DNA from: Bacillota bacterium
GTDB taxonomy: Bacteria; Bacillota; Clostridia; Peptostreptococcales; Anaerovoracaceae
Length of the DNA stretch: 38,731 nt
Direction of reading: 5' to 3'
NCBI GenBank assembly: GCA_017442785.1
Contig: JAFRZB010000017.1
Span: 1-38,731 of the forward strand
Shown: positions 1 through 8,381 of the stretch, in pieces
Numbering within the stretch: position 1 is the stretch's first letter
How the letters are laid out: each line of letters opens with the position of its first letter
Made by a program: the position numbers and the translations under genes
Notes under the pieces: model-generated
Database searches by the model: none
What the model was told of the DNA's origin: nothing
What the model saw: only the letters and a program-made list of their open reading frames with translations

Positions 1-179
1 AAATGATTCAGGCATTTGTTATGTATTACAACAATATGCGACCTGCATTTGCGCTGCAATACAAAACCCCAGTCCAGTACAAAACCGAATTGGGGTTCTT
101 GTAGCTTTTTTAAAACTGTCTACTTTGTGTTGACAAGTTCAGGACTTGCCCGATCCTTTTATATTTCCTGTAAACTGTA
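1..179. other. Intergenic DNA with a candidate terminator hairpin
   Basis: No convincing gene is seen here. A 7-bp inverted repeat (AACCCCA at 65-71 with TGGGGTT at 91-97, 19-base loop) would form a hairpin. Read on the minus strand it is followed by TTTTGTATTG, so it could end transcription of the transporter gene that stops at 180. Read on the plus strand the nearest T-run (106-111) is about 8 bases away. A second small inverted repeat, CAAGT/ACTTG, lies at 134-148 without a T-run. The terminator call is weak because the loop is large and the T-run is broken. Confidence 0.35.
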
Positions 180-1589
180 CTAGCAGCCGAGAAGTCCGGA
201 AGCCCACGGAATGAGCACTGCTACGAGCACGACGATGATCACTGAGATAGGAATACCTGATTTCATCATGTCGCCGAAGCCGTAGTACTTGAACTTGTAG
301 GTGAACATAGGTACGGCGTCTGTGGGCAGTACGAACGTTACCGCCGACCAGAAGGATACCAGTATGGCCGCGCCTACCGGGTTGACGCCCGCCGTAACGG
401 CAAGCTCGACGATAGGAATTACCGCAAGGCCTGCAACTGCCGGTCCGGACGGGATGAGTATGTGGATGATGCACACGAGAGCGGAGATCATCAGGAATAC
501 CAGGAACGGGCTCCAGTTGGCAGCTCCGCCCAGAGTCGTGGTAACGAGCCACTTTGCAGCGCCGGTGTTAAGAGCGGCGTCGGCAAGAGCGCCTACGGAA
601 CCTACCATGAAGGATGCATCCCAACCGCCCTTCTCGGAATATTCGTTCCAGGTAAGAGCATCGATCCCCGGGAACATGAAGAGGCATGTACCCATCAGAG
701 CTACACATGTAGCGTTGAGCAGGTTGGCGTTGGTGACGAAGGAGGAAGCGACCCATGCAATGAACATTGCGATAACTACTCCTATGACTCTCTTTTCCCT
801 TCCGGTAAGAGGACCGTTGCCGTGGATCATCTCATTGGCCTTTTCCAGAGCCTCAGACTTGATCTCTTCCGGCTTGTGTATGAATGTGGTCCAAAGAGCA
901 ACTATGACGACGCATACGAGTCCGATGGGATATCCCTGAGCCATCCACTGAAGGAAGGTGATCGGACGGCCGATCTGAGCAAGATAGTTGAACGCAAAGA
1001 TGTTTGTGGGGCCGCCTGCCGGTGTCATGTATCCGCCTATTACGGAGCCTGCCGGTATAGCTATCATGAGGCACTTACCGAGGTTGGAAGTACCGGGCTT
1101 GGGGTCCCCGTTCGCCTTCATTACGGCGATTCCCAGAGAAGCGAACAGAGCGCAGGTAGGAATGTTGGACATGATAGAGGAAAGGATGGCCGTGCCTACA
1201 GCGAATCCTACTACCAGCTTCCTGGGGCTGTTCTTGGCCCACTTCATGATGAGTCCTGCAAGTCTGGTGGGGACCGTGGTGGACGCCATGGCCGTGGTTA
1301 TGGACATGGTACCTACCATGAAGAAGAATACGCTTCCGCCGAAACCTTTGAACATTTCGCCGGGAGTCATTACTCCGAGGAACGTAAGCAGAGCTGCCAT
1401 GAATATACCTACGATGGCCATGTTCATAGCTTCTCCTACCCACAGGACGATAGCGCCTAAGATGACGCCGAATGATTGCATACCCTGCCTTGTAAGGCCT
1501 TCCGGAAGAGGAAGAACGCTGGACAGGATGATCAGTACTGCTGCGATGCCGATAAGCAGCCACTTTTTCGACATACTTTTCTCTGACAT
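180..1589 (-). CDS. DASS/SLC13-family anion (dicarboxylate-type) symporter
   Basis: A 469-residue, very hydrophobic protein that fits a sodium-coupled divalent-anion symporter of the DASS (SLC13) family in the cytoplasmic membrane. Landmarks are SNIPTCALFASLGIAV in the first half, TPAGGPTNIFAF after it, and LPTDAVPMFTYKF near the C-terminus; these correspond to the two substrate/sodium loops, although the usual SNT motifs are altered (SNIPT and PTDA). About a dozen membrane segments are evident. The start at 1589 has GGAGG seven to eight bases upstream; a second in-frame ATG five codons later is possible. A good promoter lies just upstream, so it is probably transcribed alone. The substrate cannot be read from sequence; C4-dicarboxylates are a family-based guess. 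Confidence 0.85.
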   Translation of the reverse strand: MSEKSMSKKWLLIGIAAVLIILSSVLPLPEGLTRQGMQSFGVILGAIVLWVGEAMNMAIVGIFMAALLTFLGVMTPGEMFKGFGGSVFFFMVGTMSITTAMASTTVPTRLAGLIMKWAKNSPRKLVVGFAVGTAILSSIMSNIPTCALFASLGIAVMKANGDPKPGTSNLGKCLMIAIPAGSVIGGYMTPAGGPTNIFAFNYLAQIGRPITFLQWMAQGYPIGLVCVVIVALWTTFIHKPEEIKSEALEKANEMIHGNGPLTGREKRVIGVVIAMFIAWVASSFVTNANLLNATCVALMGTCLFMFPGIDALTWNEYSEKGGWDASFMVGSVGALADAALNTGAAKWLVTTTLGGAANWSPFLVFLMISALVCIIHILIPSGPAVAGLAVIPIVELAVTAGVNPVGAAILVSFWSAVTFVLPTDAVPMFTYKFKYYGFGDMMKSGIPISVIIVVLVAVLIPWASGLLGC

Positions 1590-1629
1590 AAAAACGCCTC
1601 CATTAATATTTATTCAAATTAATAAAATA

Positions 1630-1658
1630 ATTATATTCTCATTAATTTATAAAATCAA
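1630..1658 (-). promoter_or_regulatory. Sigma-A type promoter of the DASS transporter
   Basis: On the minus strand TTGATT (1658-1653) and TATAAT (1635-1630) are separated by 17 bases in an AT-rich gap. Transcription would start about 35 bases upstream of the ATG at 1589. Confidence 0.6.
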
Positions 1659-1670
1659 GACATTAACGCA

Positions 1671-1769
1671 CTAAGACAGGTACTGGAATATGTTAAAAGC
1701 AACAAAAATGCAGAGCAGCAGGAGCAGCGCCATCCCCGCTATGAACAGTATTTTCGATAATGCATCCAT
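1671..1769 (-). CDS. Candidate 32-residue single-membrane-segment peptide
   Basis: This is a small ORF of 33 codons including a TAG stop. The predicted peptide has a short polar N-terminus (MDALSK), then about 22 hydrophobic residues containing a run of five leucines, and ends FNIFQYLS, so it would be a single membrane-spanning peptide. It lies 20 bases downstream of the esterase gene on the same strand and could be the last gene of that transcript. The ribosome site is weak (GGA about eleven bases upstream of ATG). I recognise no family. The clean hydrophobic composition argues that it is real, but an ORF this short can occur by chance. Confidence 0.4.
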   Translation of the reverse strand: MDALSKILFIAGMALLLLLCIFVAFNIFQYLS

Positions 1770-1789
1770 ATGATATATCCAAAACCTCG

Positions 1790-2482
1790 CTAAAACGCGT
1801 CTGAGAGCCTGTTAAGGCACCACACAAAGCCTTTAGCTGTCCTTATGTCAGGTTCTCTGAAGTGATTCCCCGCGTTCCACTCGAGTACAGTGTTCTTGCT
1901 ATCCGCTCCCCCGAGAAGCGCATGCTGCCTGCGTATGCAGTCCCCTACCGCAGACATTACGGGGTTTCTGGCCTTCTCTTCCTTATCTCCGAGGCTGAGG
2001 TAGATGTACCCGGATTTAGGAGCATTCTTTTCCGCGTAGTCTATCCATCCCGGGAACCACACCGACGGAGAAGCTGCGCATACCGCGGCGAACCTGTCCG
2101 TCTGATACGACGCCCAGAGGCTGAAAAAGCCCGCCAGAGAATATCCTCCCAGGACTATGGGAACATCCCCGGATAGCTCAAGCTCTCCTAAGGTCCCGGG
2201 AAGGAGCTCCTCCTCTATGTATCTTAGCGTCTCAGAGGCGCCGGCCCCGAAGGCACGATCGCCGAATACAGGCGGAGCCTCCCAGGGGGAAAGATCCCTG
2301 TTCCAGTCCCTTACAGGAAGGACCGCGAGTGCAAAAGGAACGCCGCAGCTCCTGCGGATATGCTCAACGAGCGAGTCCATCCCCCGCATGTCGCTGTCAT
2401 CCACAGGCTGCACCAACAGGACAGAAGGCTTCGGATCCCTGTACATTATTTTCCATGTGTAATAGCCTTCAGAGCTGCTCAA
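1790..2482 (-). CDS. Alpha/beta-hydrolase esterase (IroE/esterase-D-like)
   Basis: This 230-residue putative esterase carries the nucleophile elbow GGYSLAG (GxSxG). A late Asp region (YLSLGDKEEKARNP) and a C-terminal His (WNAGNHFREPD) complete a plausible Ser-Asp-His triad. The family hydrolyses carboxylic esters; the substrate is unknown and no signal peptide is visible, so it should be cytoplasmic. I placed the start at TTG 2482 because GGGAGG lies exactly six bases before it. A longer reading from TTG 2503 would overlap the upstream stop (TTGA) and has no comparable ribosome site. It directly follows the unknown membrane protein gene, so the two are probably co-transcribed. Confidence 0.75.
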   Translation of the reverse strand: MSSSEGYYTWKIMYRDPKPSVLLVQPVDDSDMRGMDSLVEHIRRSCGVPFALAVLPVRDWNRDLSPWEAPPVFGDRAFGAGASETLRYIEEELLPGTLGELELSGDVPIVLGGYSLAGFFSLWASYQTDRFAAVCAASPSVWFPGWIDYAEKNAPKSGYIYLSLGDKEEKARNPVMSAVGDCIRRQHALLGGADSKNTVLEWNAGNHFREPDIRTAKGFVWCLNRLSDAF

Positions 2483-2499
2483 AACAGGCCTCCCGCGCC

Positions 2500-3711
2500 T
2501 CAAAACTTATTTTTCTTAATTATGATATATACCAGGTACGCTATCAGCACCGCAAGGAGCGACACGTAGTAGTAGATGTTCCTGCTTCCTATGTTGGTGA
2601 GCGCGGTATAGACCGTCTCGATAAGCGTCATGCCCGTTATTGCCAGCAGGAAGCCGTTCTTCAGCCTGTCGGACCTCTCCTTTTCCTTGGCTTCAACGGA
2701 CCTTTGCAGAGATTCTATTATGGCCTTGTTGTTGCGGTTGCGTTCTATTATCACCGAGACGCCAAGGTCCGCGGAGATCATGCGCATCTCCTCGTGTATG
2801 GTGGCCCATTTAAAGAGCGATACATCGTATAAGACCGATGACTGGCCGAGCGCCGCGTCTATCCTTGTGAGCTCTTCCTTTATGGCGTCGGCCTTCATTG
2901 TCCTGAAGCGCTTGCTCAGGTCCGCCAGCCGGCTTGCTATGTTGGTAGCCGAGGCGTCTCTTAAGAGTATCTGTTCCACGAAATATATCTCGGACGCCTG
3001 ATAATCTATCCTGTCCGCGTCCGAGGGCTTTTCCTGCTCGGTGCTCACCTCAAGGAGTGTCGTGGTGGAGGCATAGGTCCTGGAGCCGGAATACTGGCTG
3101 CGGTTCTGGTTGCGGACCTTGTCCAAAAGGACGCCCTCCACGTCTCCGTCGTGAGGCGTAAGCTCGTTTGCCAGGCAGTGCACGCACTCCTGCTCGCTCG
3201 GGTTTCCGTAAGCAAAGACTGCAGAGCGCTTAAGGCCGGTGACGGTTATCTCAAGGTCCTCAAGGAATTTCTGTACAAGGATGAAGTCTTCCCGCCCTTC
3301 CGGCCTTATCCAGACCCTGTCGTTGCCGTAGCATTCCAGCATCTGCACGCCGTCATCGGAATTGGGTATGTATATCTCAAGAACGCACAGCTTGGTGCTG
3401 TCGTGGTGAGCAAGCATGCACGATACCCCGTCCTTAAAGACCGTGTCCAGCCTGGGCATGTCGGGATCCGGATCGAAACGCAGCTCCGCCGTGCCGAGAT
3501 TGTAACGGGTGACAGCCTTCTGCGCGGCCTCGCTCATCTCTATGGATACGTTCTTGACTATGGCGTCGATAAGATCCTTCGTGGCTTCGGAATGCTTTAC
3601 GGGAAGGTCCTTGAGCCTCTGTCCGCCCGCCCTGTCCCGGCGCCCCGGTATCATAAGGACTATGTCACAGTCGGTCATCATTTTGACTTTCGAAAGATCT
3701 TTTTCACTCAT
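2500..3711 (-). CDS. Unrecognised protein with C-terminal two-helix membrane anchor
   Basis: I do not recognise this 403-residue protein. The N-terminal half (about 1-210) is soluble alpha/beta in character. The middle (about 225-345) is rich in charged heptad-like stretches and probably forms long helices. Residues about 353-371 and 380-398 are two hydrophobic segments joined by a short loop (TNIGSRNIYY), followed by a basic tail KKNKF. This layout resembles CorA-type magnesium channels, but the diagnostic GMN motif is absent, so I do not assign that function. The ATG at 3711 is chosen because GAGG lies nine bases upstream; a longer in-frame reading from 3771 has no ribosome site. The esterase gene follows immediately. 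Confidence 0.65.
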   Translation of the reverse strand: MSEKDLSKVKMMTDCDIVLMIPGRRDRAGGQRLKDLPVKHSEATKDLIDAIVKNVSIEMSEAAQKAVTRYNLGTAELRFDPDPDMPRLDTVFKDGVSCMLAHHDSTKLCVLEIYIPNSDDGVQMLECYGNDRVWIRPEGREDFILVQKFLEDLEITVTGLKRSAVFAYGNPSEQECVHCLANELTPHDGDVEGVLLDKVRNQNRSQYSGSRTYASTTTLLEVSTEQEKPSDADRIDYQASEIYFVEQILLRDASATNIASRLADLSKRFRTMKADAIKEELTRIDAALGQSSVLYDVSLFKWATIHEEMRMISADLGVSVIIERNRNNKAIIESLQRSVEAKEKERSDRLKNGFLLAITGMTLIETVYTALTNIGSRNIYYYVSLLAVLIAYLVYIIIKKNKF

Positions 3712-3747
3712 TTTTTTCGGCCTCGCACTACCATTTTTGATGAATTT

Positions 3748-3756
3748 ATTGTAACA
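3748..3756 (-). promoter_or_regulatory. Candidate extended -10 promoter of the unknown membrane-protein gene
   Basis: On the minus strand TGT-TACAAT (3756-3748) forms an extended -10 element about 37 bases upstream of the ATG at 3711. No good -35 is visible (TTTATA at about the right place). It lies in the short AT-rich divergent gap shared with the acetyltransferase gene. Confidence 0.3.
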
Positions 3757-3765
3757 TAAATTATC

Positions 3766-4338
3766 ATGCATATAAATTTAAAAACCACCAGAATAGTAAA
3801 TGAAAAGCGCCCCGAGGCAAAGCTCGTAAAGGCGCTCTACGAACGATCCTTTCCGAAGATAGAAAGGGTGGCGTTTTCCCTTGTCTTAAAATGCGCCGGG
3901 ACCGACAGGGCAGAGCTGTTCTCCTACAGCGACGGCGGAGAGTTCGTAGGCTTTGCCTTCGTGCTCCTTCCGGGGAACTACGCCTACCTGCTGTTCTGCG
4001 CCACAAAGCCGGAGCTTAGAAGCCGCGGCTACGGCTCTGCCATGCTTAAAAAACTCAGGCGCCGCTATCCGGACCGCGCCTTGGTCCTTGACATAGAACC
4101 CATGTCCGAAAGCGCTCCCAACAGCGAACAGCGCCTGCGCAGGTACATGTTCTACAAGAACAACGGCTTTATCGACACCGGCTACGAGATGCGCGATGTC
4201 ACCGGGGAATACCGCATCCTTTCCGACGGAGGGGATCTGGACCTAAGCGCGTTCGTGGAGAGCTACGACATCCTTCCCGAGATATTCGAAGGCACGCAGA
4301 TCTTCCGTGACGGAGAAAAAGAGGCGGTCCGTCTATAG
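3766..4338 (+). CDS. GNAT-family N-acetyltransferase
   Basis: A 190-residue protein of the GNAT fold. The acetyl-CoA pyrophosphate loop is visible as ELRSRGYGSAMLKKL (R/QxxGxG/A type, about residues 85-99) after a hydrophobic strand (YAYLLFCATKPE). The segment RRYMFYKNNGFIDTGYEM is the usual GNAT C-terminal YxxxGF element. The acceptor substrate is unknown. The start at 3766 has no ribosome site in front of it (AT-rich sequence only), so the transcript may be nearly leaderless or the start may be wrong. The next in-frame Met is too far inside the fold. Its stop TAG overlaps the stop of the convergent patatin gene. Confidence 0.8.
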   Translation: MHINLKTTRIVNEKRPEAKLVKALYERSFPKIERVAFSLVLKCAGTDRAELFSYSDGGEFVGFAFVLLPGNYAYLLFCATKPELRSRGYGSAMLKKLRRRYPDRALVLDIEPMSESAPNSEQRLRRYMFYKNNGFIDTGYEMRDVTGEYRILSDGGDLDLSAFVESYDILPEIFEGTQIFRDGEKEAVRL

Positions 4339-5187
4339 ACCCGCCTCCAGAAACGCCCTTACCTCGGGCAGCCTTCTGTTTCCCTCTTCCCTTCCGATCC
4401 TGTAGACTCTTTCGAGTTCCTTCGGATCCTTTTCAGTGCGCTTTATGCCAAGAGCCTCCGGCGGACGTATCACCAGAGACATGCCGCTTATTCTGCGCTC
4501 TTCTATGCAGCGCATCTGATCGTTATACATCAGATACCTGTTCTCCATGGCCTCGGCGGCCTTGGGATATCTGCCGAGAAACATCCGTATAAGCCCGGAC
4601 AGGCTGCTCTTTTTCTTAAAATATCCCTCAGGCTGCGTAAGCACTATCACGTTGCGGTCGTAGCCGAGGCTCTCCATGTATTCGAACGGGACGGAGTCCG
4701 TTATCCCTCCGTCCAAAAGCTCGTATCCGTCCACCTTAACGACCCTTGATACCACGGGCATGGAAGCGGACGCCCTTATCCAGAGCATGTCGGTCTCCCC
4801 CGCGTCTTTGCAGAGGTGGTATACTGGTTTTCCTGTCCTTACGTCAGTTGCCCCTACGTAAAACTCCATGGGATCGGTCCTGAACGCCTCATAATCGAAG
4901 GGGTCCAGCTCGTCAGGTATTGCCCTGTAGCAAAAGTCCGCTCCGTAAAGATCGCCTGTCTTTATTAGCGACCTTAAGCTGCAGTACCTGGGATCCCGGC
5001 TGTATCTCATGTTGTACCTAACCGCGCGCCCCGGCTGGTGAGATTTGTAATTGCAGCCAAAAGTGGCGCCGGCGGATATACCGGCGGCGCCATCGAAACG
5101 TATGCTGTTTTCCATGAAGACGTCCAGCACGCCGCAGGTAAACATCCCGCGCATTGCTCCGCCTTCAAGTATAAGCCCTTTCTTAAT
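4333..5187 (-). CDS. Patatin-like phospholipase with probable ATT start
   Basis: A 284-residue patatin-family acyl hydrolase. The first motif is GGAMRG (residues 9-14, oxyanion hole), then GISAGA (36-41) with nucleophile Ser38, and the catalytic dyad Asp in LDGGITD. The first ATG in frame is codon 12, inside the oxyanion-hole motif, so it cannot be the start. Upstream there is no ATG, GTG or TTG before an in-frame TGA; the codons read AAG GCA ATT AAG AAA GGG. ATT at 5187 gives the family-typical N-terminus (M)KKGLILEGGAMRG. GAGGGG lies nine bases before it and overlaps the TAG of the TRAP permease gene, which suggests translational coupling. Lipid substrate and role are unknown. Confidence 0.75.
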   Translation of the reverse strand: MKKGLILEGGAMRGMFTCGVLDVFMENSIRFDGAAGISAGATFGCNYKSHQPGRAVRYNMRYSRDPRYCSLRSLIKTGDLYGADFCYRAIPDELDPFDYEAFRTDPMEFYVGATDVRTGKPVYHLCKDAGETDMLWIRASASMPVVSRVVKVDGYELLDGGITDSVPFEYMESLGYDRNVIVLTQPEGYFKKKSSLSGLIRMFLGRYPKAAEAMENRYLMYNDQMRCIEERRISGMSLVIRPPEALGIKRTEKDPKELERVYRIGREEGNRRLPEVRAFLEAGL

Positions 5188-5201
5188 TGCCTTTCACCCC
5201 T

Positions 5202-7193
5202 CTAGGATGTGCCCTTATGAGCCTTCTTTTTCATGTTGATGCGCTGGACTGCAACGCATATTAGCAGTATCACAAGGCCCACAAGGTCTGTCATGAGATT
5301 CGGGTCTATCATCATTATCCCGCCTGCGGCAAACAGGAAGCGCACCGGCGCCGGTATCCTGCAGAACAGGTAGCCGTTGAGCGCGGCGGCAAGCCCGAAT
5401 ATTCCGAGCAGGGAGGTGATTATGATCTCCACCACCTGAAGCACCGTAGTATCGATAAGCAGCATCGCCGGGTTAAGGCAGAACACGTACGGAACTATGA
5501 ACGCGCCTATGGCAAGCTTGGTGGCGTTAACACCGGTCTTCATGGGGTTACCCTTCGCTATGGCAGAGCCCGCATAGGCCGCAAGCGCCACAGGAGGCGT
5601 AATGTCCGCGACTATTCCCAGATAGAACACGAAGAAATGCGCCGCCATTACCGGCACTCCCATGGTTATGAGTATGGGGGCGCAGGTTGAAGCCATGATG
5701 CAGTAGTTTGCCGTCGTAGGCACTCCCATGCCGAGTATTATACAGCAGATCATGGTCAGGAACAGAGCCACAAGCACAGGGCTTATGAACGTGACGCTGT
5801 TGCTGAAATTGACTATGGCCGAGATGAGCTTTGATGCAAGGCCTGTAGCGGTTATGCATCCCGCGATGACTCCGGCCATGGAGCAGGCTACCGCAACGGT
5901 TATGGTGCTCTTGCCGCCTGCCTCGAGCGCGCCGAGCACCTTGCGCCATGACATGTCGTTCCCGGTGCCGGACGCCTTGTCTATGAAGTAATCCAGTATG
6001 CTGACGACTATCGTCGCAAGGATGGAAAGCGTTGCCGCGGTCTGCATTGTCCTTGTTCCGGAGGCTACCAGCCAGACCAGAAGGACCAGCGGGATAAGCA
6101 GGTAGAGCTTCCTTGCAAGCTTGCCTATCCTGGGGAGCTTTTCTTTGGATATGCCCCTGAGTCCCAGCTTTTTGGCCTCCAGGTGGACTGCTATGAATAT
6201 TCCGGAGAAGTACAGTATGGCCGGAAGTATGGCCCTTAAGGCCACCTCCGAATAGGGCTTGTTCATGTACTCCGCCATAAGGAAGGCAGCGGCTCCCATT
6301 ATGGGAGGCATTATCTGGCCTCCGGTGGAAGCTGCGGCCTCAACTGCGCCCGCAAATTCCGCCTTGTAGCCGGTATCCTTCATCATGGGGATGGTAACGG
6401 AGCCCGTGGTAACGGTGTTGCCTACAGAAGATCCCGACACCATGCCGCAAAGAGCCGACGATATTACGGCCACCTTGGCGGGTCCGCCGGAATATTTGCC
6501 GACAAGGGCGTTGGCCAGCGATATGAAGAACTGCGCTATGCCCGTCCTCTCCAGGAAAGCCCCGAAGATTATGAACACCGCTATGTAGCGCGCGCAGACC
6601 TGCACAGGGGTGGTAAGCACTCCTTCCGTGGAATAGAAGAGTATGTATATCACCCTCTTAAGACGCGTGCCTGTGGCAAAGGTGTAGATCAGTATCGCTC
6701 CCGCAACGCAGAGGATGGGTATACCCACGCAGCGTCTGCAGAGCTCCATAAGGCATATCACGCCGGCAATGCCTATGGCTATGAATGTCGGCGTCATCCT
6801 GGAAGCAGAAGTCAGCTCCCAGACTATGCTGTCGTAGCTGAAGTAATAGTAGAAGAAGCAGCCTGCTCCGACCACCATTATTATCCAGTCGAACCACGGG
6901 ATGTAATTAGCCTTTTTGACATGCTTGGTAACAGGATAAGTAAGGAAGCCCATGACGATGATAAGGCCCAGGAACATGGTAAGCCTTTTTTCGAGCGCCT
7001 CCGTGCTGAAAAGCGTGGACCACATGCAGTACAGGGAAAACAGCACCATTATCACGCGGATGACAGAGGCCTGCCATCCCTCCCAGATCCTGGTGTTGGA
7101 CTCCCGGTCGTACTTTTTCATTATGCTGTCGACGCTTACATCAGCGGGGGCCGCAGCGTTTATTTCGTTGTTCTTCTTCCTTAACTTACCCAT
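5202..7193 (-). CDS. TRAP transporter fused permease (4TM/12TM, TAXI type)
   Basis: A 663-residue integral membrane protein that combines the small (DctQ-like) and large (DctM-like) subunits of a tripartite ATP-independent periplasmic transporter. The N-terminal 50 residues are hydrophilic, then membrane segments fill the chain. The DctM core is marked by AALCGMVSGSSVGNTVTTGS, EAAASTGGQIMPPIMGAAAF and GMGVPTTANYCIMASTCAP, with helical-hairpin repeats. It works with the lipoprotein encoded 24 bp upstream, using a cation gradient to import a small organic acid; the substrate cannot be told. The patatin gene follows after 14 bp, so the three genes form one likely operon. Confidence 0.9.
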   Translation of the reverse strand: MGKLRKKNNEINAAAPADVSVDSIMKKYDRESNTRIWEGWQASVIRVIMVLFSLYCMWSTLFSTEALEKRLTMFLGLIIVMGFLTYPVTKHVKKANYIPWFDWIIMVVGAGCFFYYYFSYDSIVWELTSASRMTPTFIAIGIAGVICLMELCRRCVGIPILCVAGAILIYTFATGTRLKRVIYILFYSTEGVLTTPVQVCARYIAVFIIFGAFLERTGIAQFFISLANALVGKYSGGPAKVAVISSALCGMVSGSSVGNTVTTGSVTIPMMKDTGYKAEFAGAVEAAASTGGQIMPPIMGAAAFLMAEYMNKPYSEVALRAILPAILYFSGIFIAVHLEAKKLGLRGISKEKLPRIGKLARKLYLLIPLVLLVWLVASGTRTMQTAATLSILATIVVSILDYFIDKASGTGNDMSWRKVLGALEAGGKSTITVAVACSMAGVIAGCITATGLASKLISAIVNFSNSVTFISPVLVALFLTMICCIILGMGVPTTANYCIMASTCAPILITMGVPVMAAHFFVFYLGIVADITPPVALAAYAGSAIAKGNPMKTGVNATKLAIGAFIVPYVFCLNPAMLLIDTTVLQVVEIIITSLLGIFGLAAALNGYLFCRIPAPVRFLFAAGGIMMIDPNLMTDLVGLVILLICVAVQRINMKKKAHKGTS

Positions 7194-7217
7194 CTGAACC
7201 GATCCCTGCGATCCGTC

Positions 7218-8213
7218 TTATCTTGTCTTAACAGTTATGTTCTTCTCTGCGTAGTACTTGGCAGCGCCCTTGTGGAAGGGAACTGCGGTAACGGAGGTAG
7301 CAAAGCCCAGATCGAGGTCCGCGGCCTTTCCGTGCTGGATCTTGTCCTTTCCTTCGAATATAGTCTTTACTATGCTGTAGACTACGTCTTCGGAAACATC
7401 ATTTCTTACGAGAACCATGGCCGCGATAGCGACTGTCTGCGCATCCTCGGAAAGATTGTAGACATCCTTGGAAATGACGGACTTGCTGTAATAGGGGGAC
7501 ATCTGGATGAGCTTCTGAACGTGCTCGTCGTCTATGGTAACGATGTACGCCTTCTTGGCAGTGGAAAGATCCACTATGGAGTTGGTGGGAGCACCGGCGA
7601 CTACGAAAGCAGCGTCAATCTTGTTGTCCTTAAGAGACTCAGTGGAATCTCCGAAGTTCTGGTACTTGGGGTCGATGTCGTTAAGCGTCATGCCGTAAGC
7701 CGTAAGGACATCCAGTGCGTTGAAATACACGCCGGATCCCTGTACGCCGACAGAGACGGTCTTTCCCTTAAGATCTGCAACGGTCTTGATGTCCGGGTTG
7801 CAGGTGACTATCTGCACCTGCTCAAGATACAGAGCCGCAACTGCGGAGAAGCTGTCGATCTTGTTCTTAAAGAGATTCGTCCCGCTGTATGCATAGCTCA
7901 TTACGTCGGACTGGCAGAACGCAAGCTGAACGTCTCCGCCGTCGAGGTCTTCAACGTTGGCCTGGGAACCGTTTCCGGTGATGGCCTTGATCTTTACCAC
8001 GTCGGAGTTGTTGGAAACGTACTCGGCAAGGACTGTTCCGTATGCAAAGTAAGTTCCTGCGCTTCCGCCGGTAGCGAAGGTGAGTTCGGGGACCTTTACG
8101 GGCGCCGCATTATTGCCGTTAGAGGCGTTGTTGGACTGTCCCTGTCCGCCGCCGCAGGCAGCCAGACCGAGGCAAAGGCAAAGAGCCATAATGATCGCGA
8201 TCGTTTTCTTCAT
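7218..8213 (-). CDS. TAXI-family TRAP transporter substrate-binding lipoprotein
   Basis: A 331-residue extracytoplasmic solute receptor. The N-terminus is a lipoprotein signal: MKK, hydrophobic core, then lipobox LAAC with Cys20. A low-complexity Gly/Asn linker (GGGQGQSNNASNGNN) follows. The mature domain starts LTFATGGSAGTYFAYGTVLAEYV, the classic opening of TAXI receptors, and contains VSVGVQGSGVYFNALDVLTAYG, the second-lobe motif. It should be tethered to the outer face of the membrane and deliver substrate to the adjacent fused permease. The ribosome site AAAGGAAG lies a little far (about nine bases) before the ATG. It is the first gene of the TRAP-patatin unit. Confidence 0.9.
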   Translation of the reverse strand: MKKTIAIIMALCLCLGLAACGGGQGQSNNASNGNNAAPVKVPELTFATGGSAGTYFAYGTVLAEYVSNNSDVVKIKAITGNGSQANVEDLDGGDVQLAFCQSDVMSYAYSGTNLFKNKIDSFSAVAALYLEQVQIVTCNPDIKTVADLKGKTVSVGVQGSGVYFNALDVLTAYGMTLNDIDPKYQNFGDSTESLKDNKIDAAFVVAGAPTNSIVDLSTAKKAYIVTIDDEHVQKLIQMSPYYSKSVISKDVYNLSEDAQTVAIAAMVLVRNDVSEDVVYSIVKTIFEGKDKIQHGKAADLDLGFATSVTAVPFHKGAAKYYAEKNITVKTR

Positions 8214-8293
8214 AATACTGCTTCCTTTCTGAATAAAACCTGAATAACAGTGCTTTGTTTTTAAATCATAGTTTTTTCTGTATAATGTTTGTT

Positions 8294-8322
8294 ATTATAC
8301 CATAAATATGCATATGCCGTAA
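8294..8322 (-). promoter_or_regulatory. Candidate promoter of the TRAP operon
   Basis: In the 168-bp gap between the antiporter and lipoprotein genes the minus strand has TATAAT at 8299-8294. The matching -35 position (8322-8317, TTACGG) is poor. No other gene is seen in this gap. Just past the antiporter stop there are two short palindromes (GGGCCC and GCTTAAGC) but no T-run, so no terminator is called. Confidence 0.35.
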
Positions 8323-8381
8323 GCCAAAATATACGATATATGCAGATTTTTTCGCTTAAGCTCTGTTCGGGCCCTGTAATT

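Noticed and set aside
462-1460. Long plus-strand ORF opposite the DASS transporter
   Set aside because: Its composition (many Tyr, Gly, Ser, Arg, no hydrophobic core) is that of an antisense shadow, and the minus-strand frame is a clear transporter.
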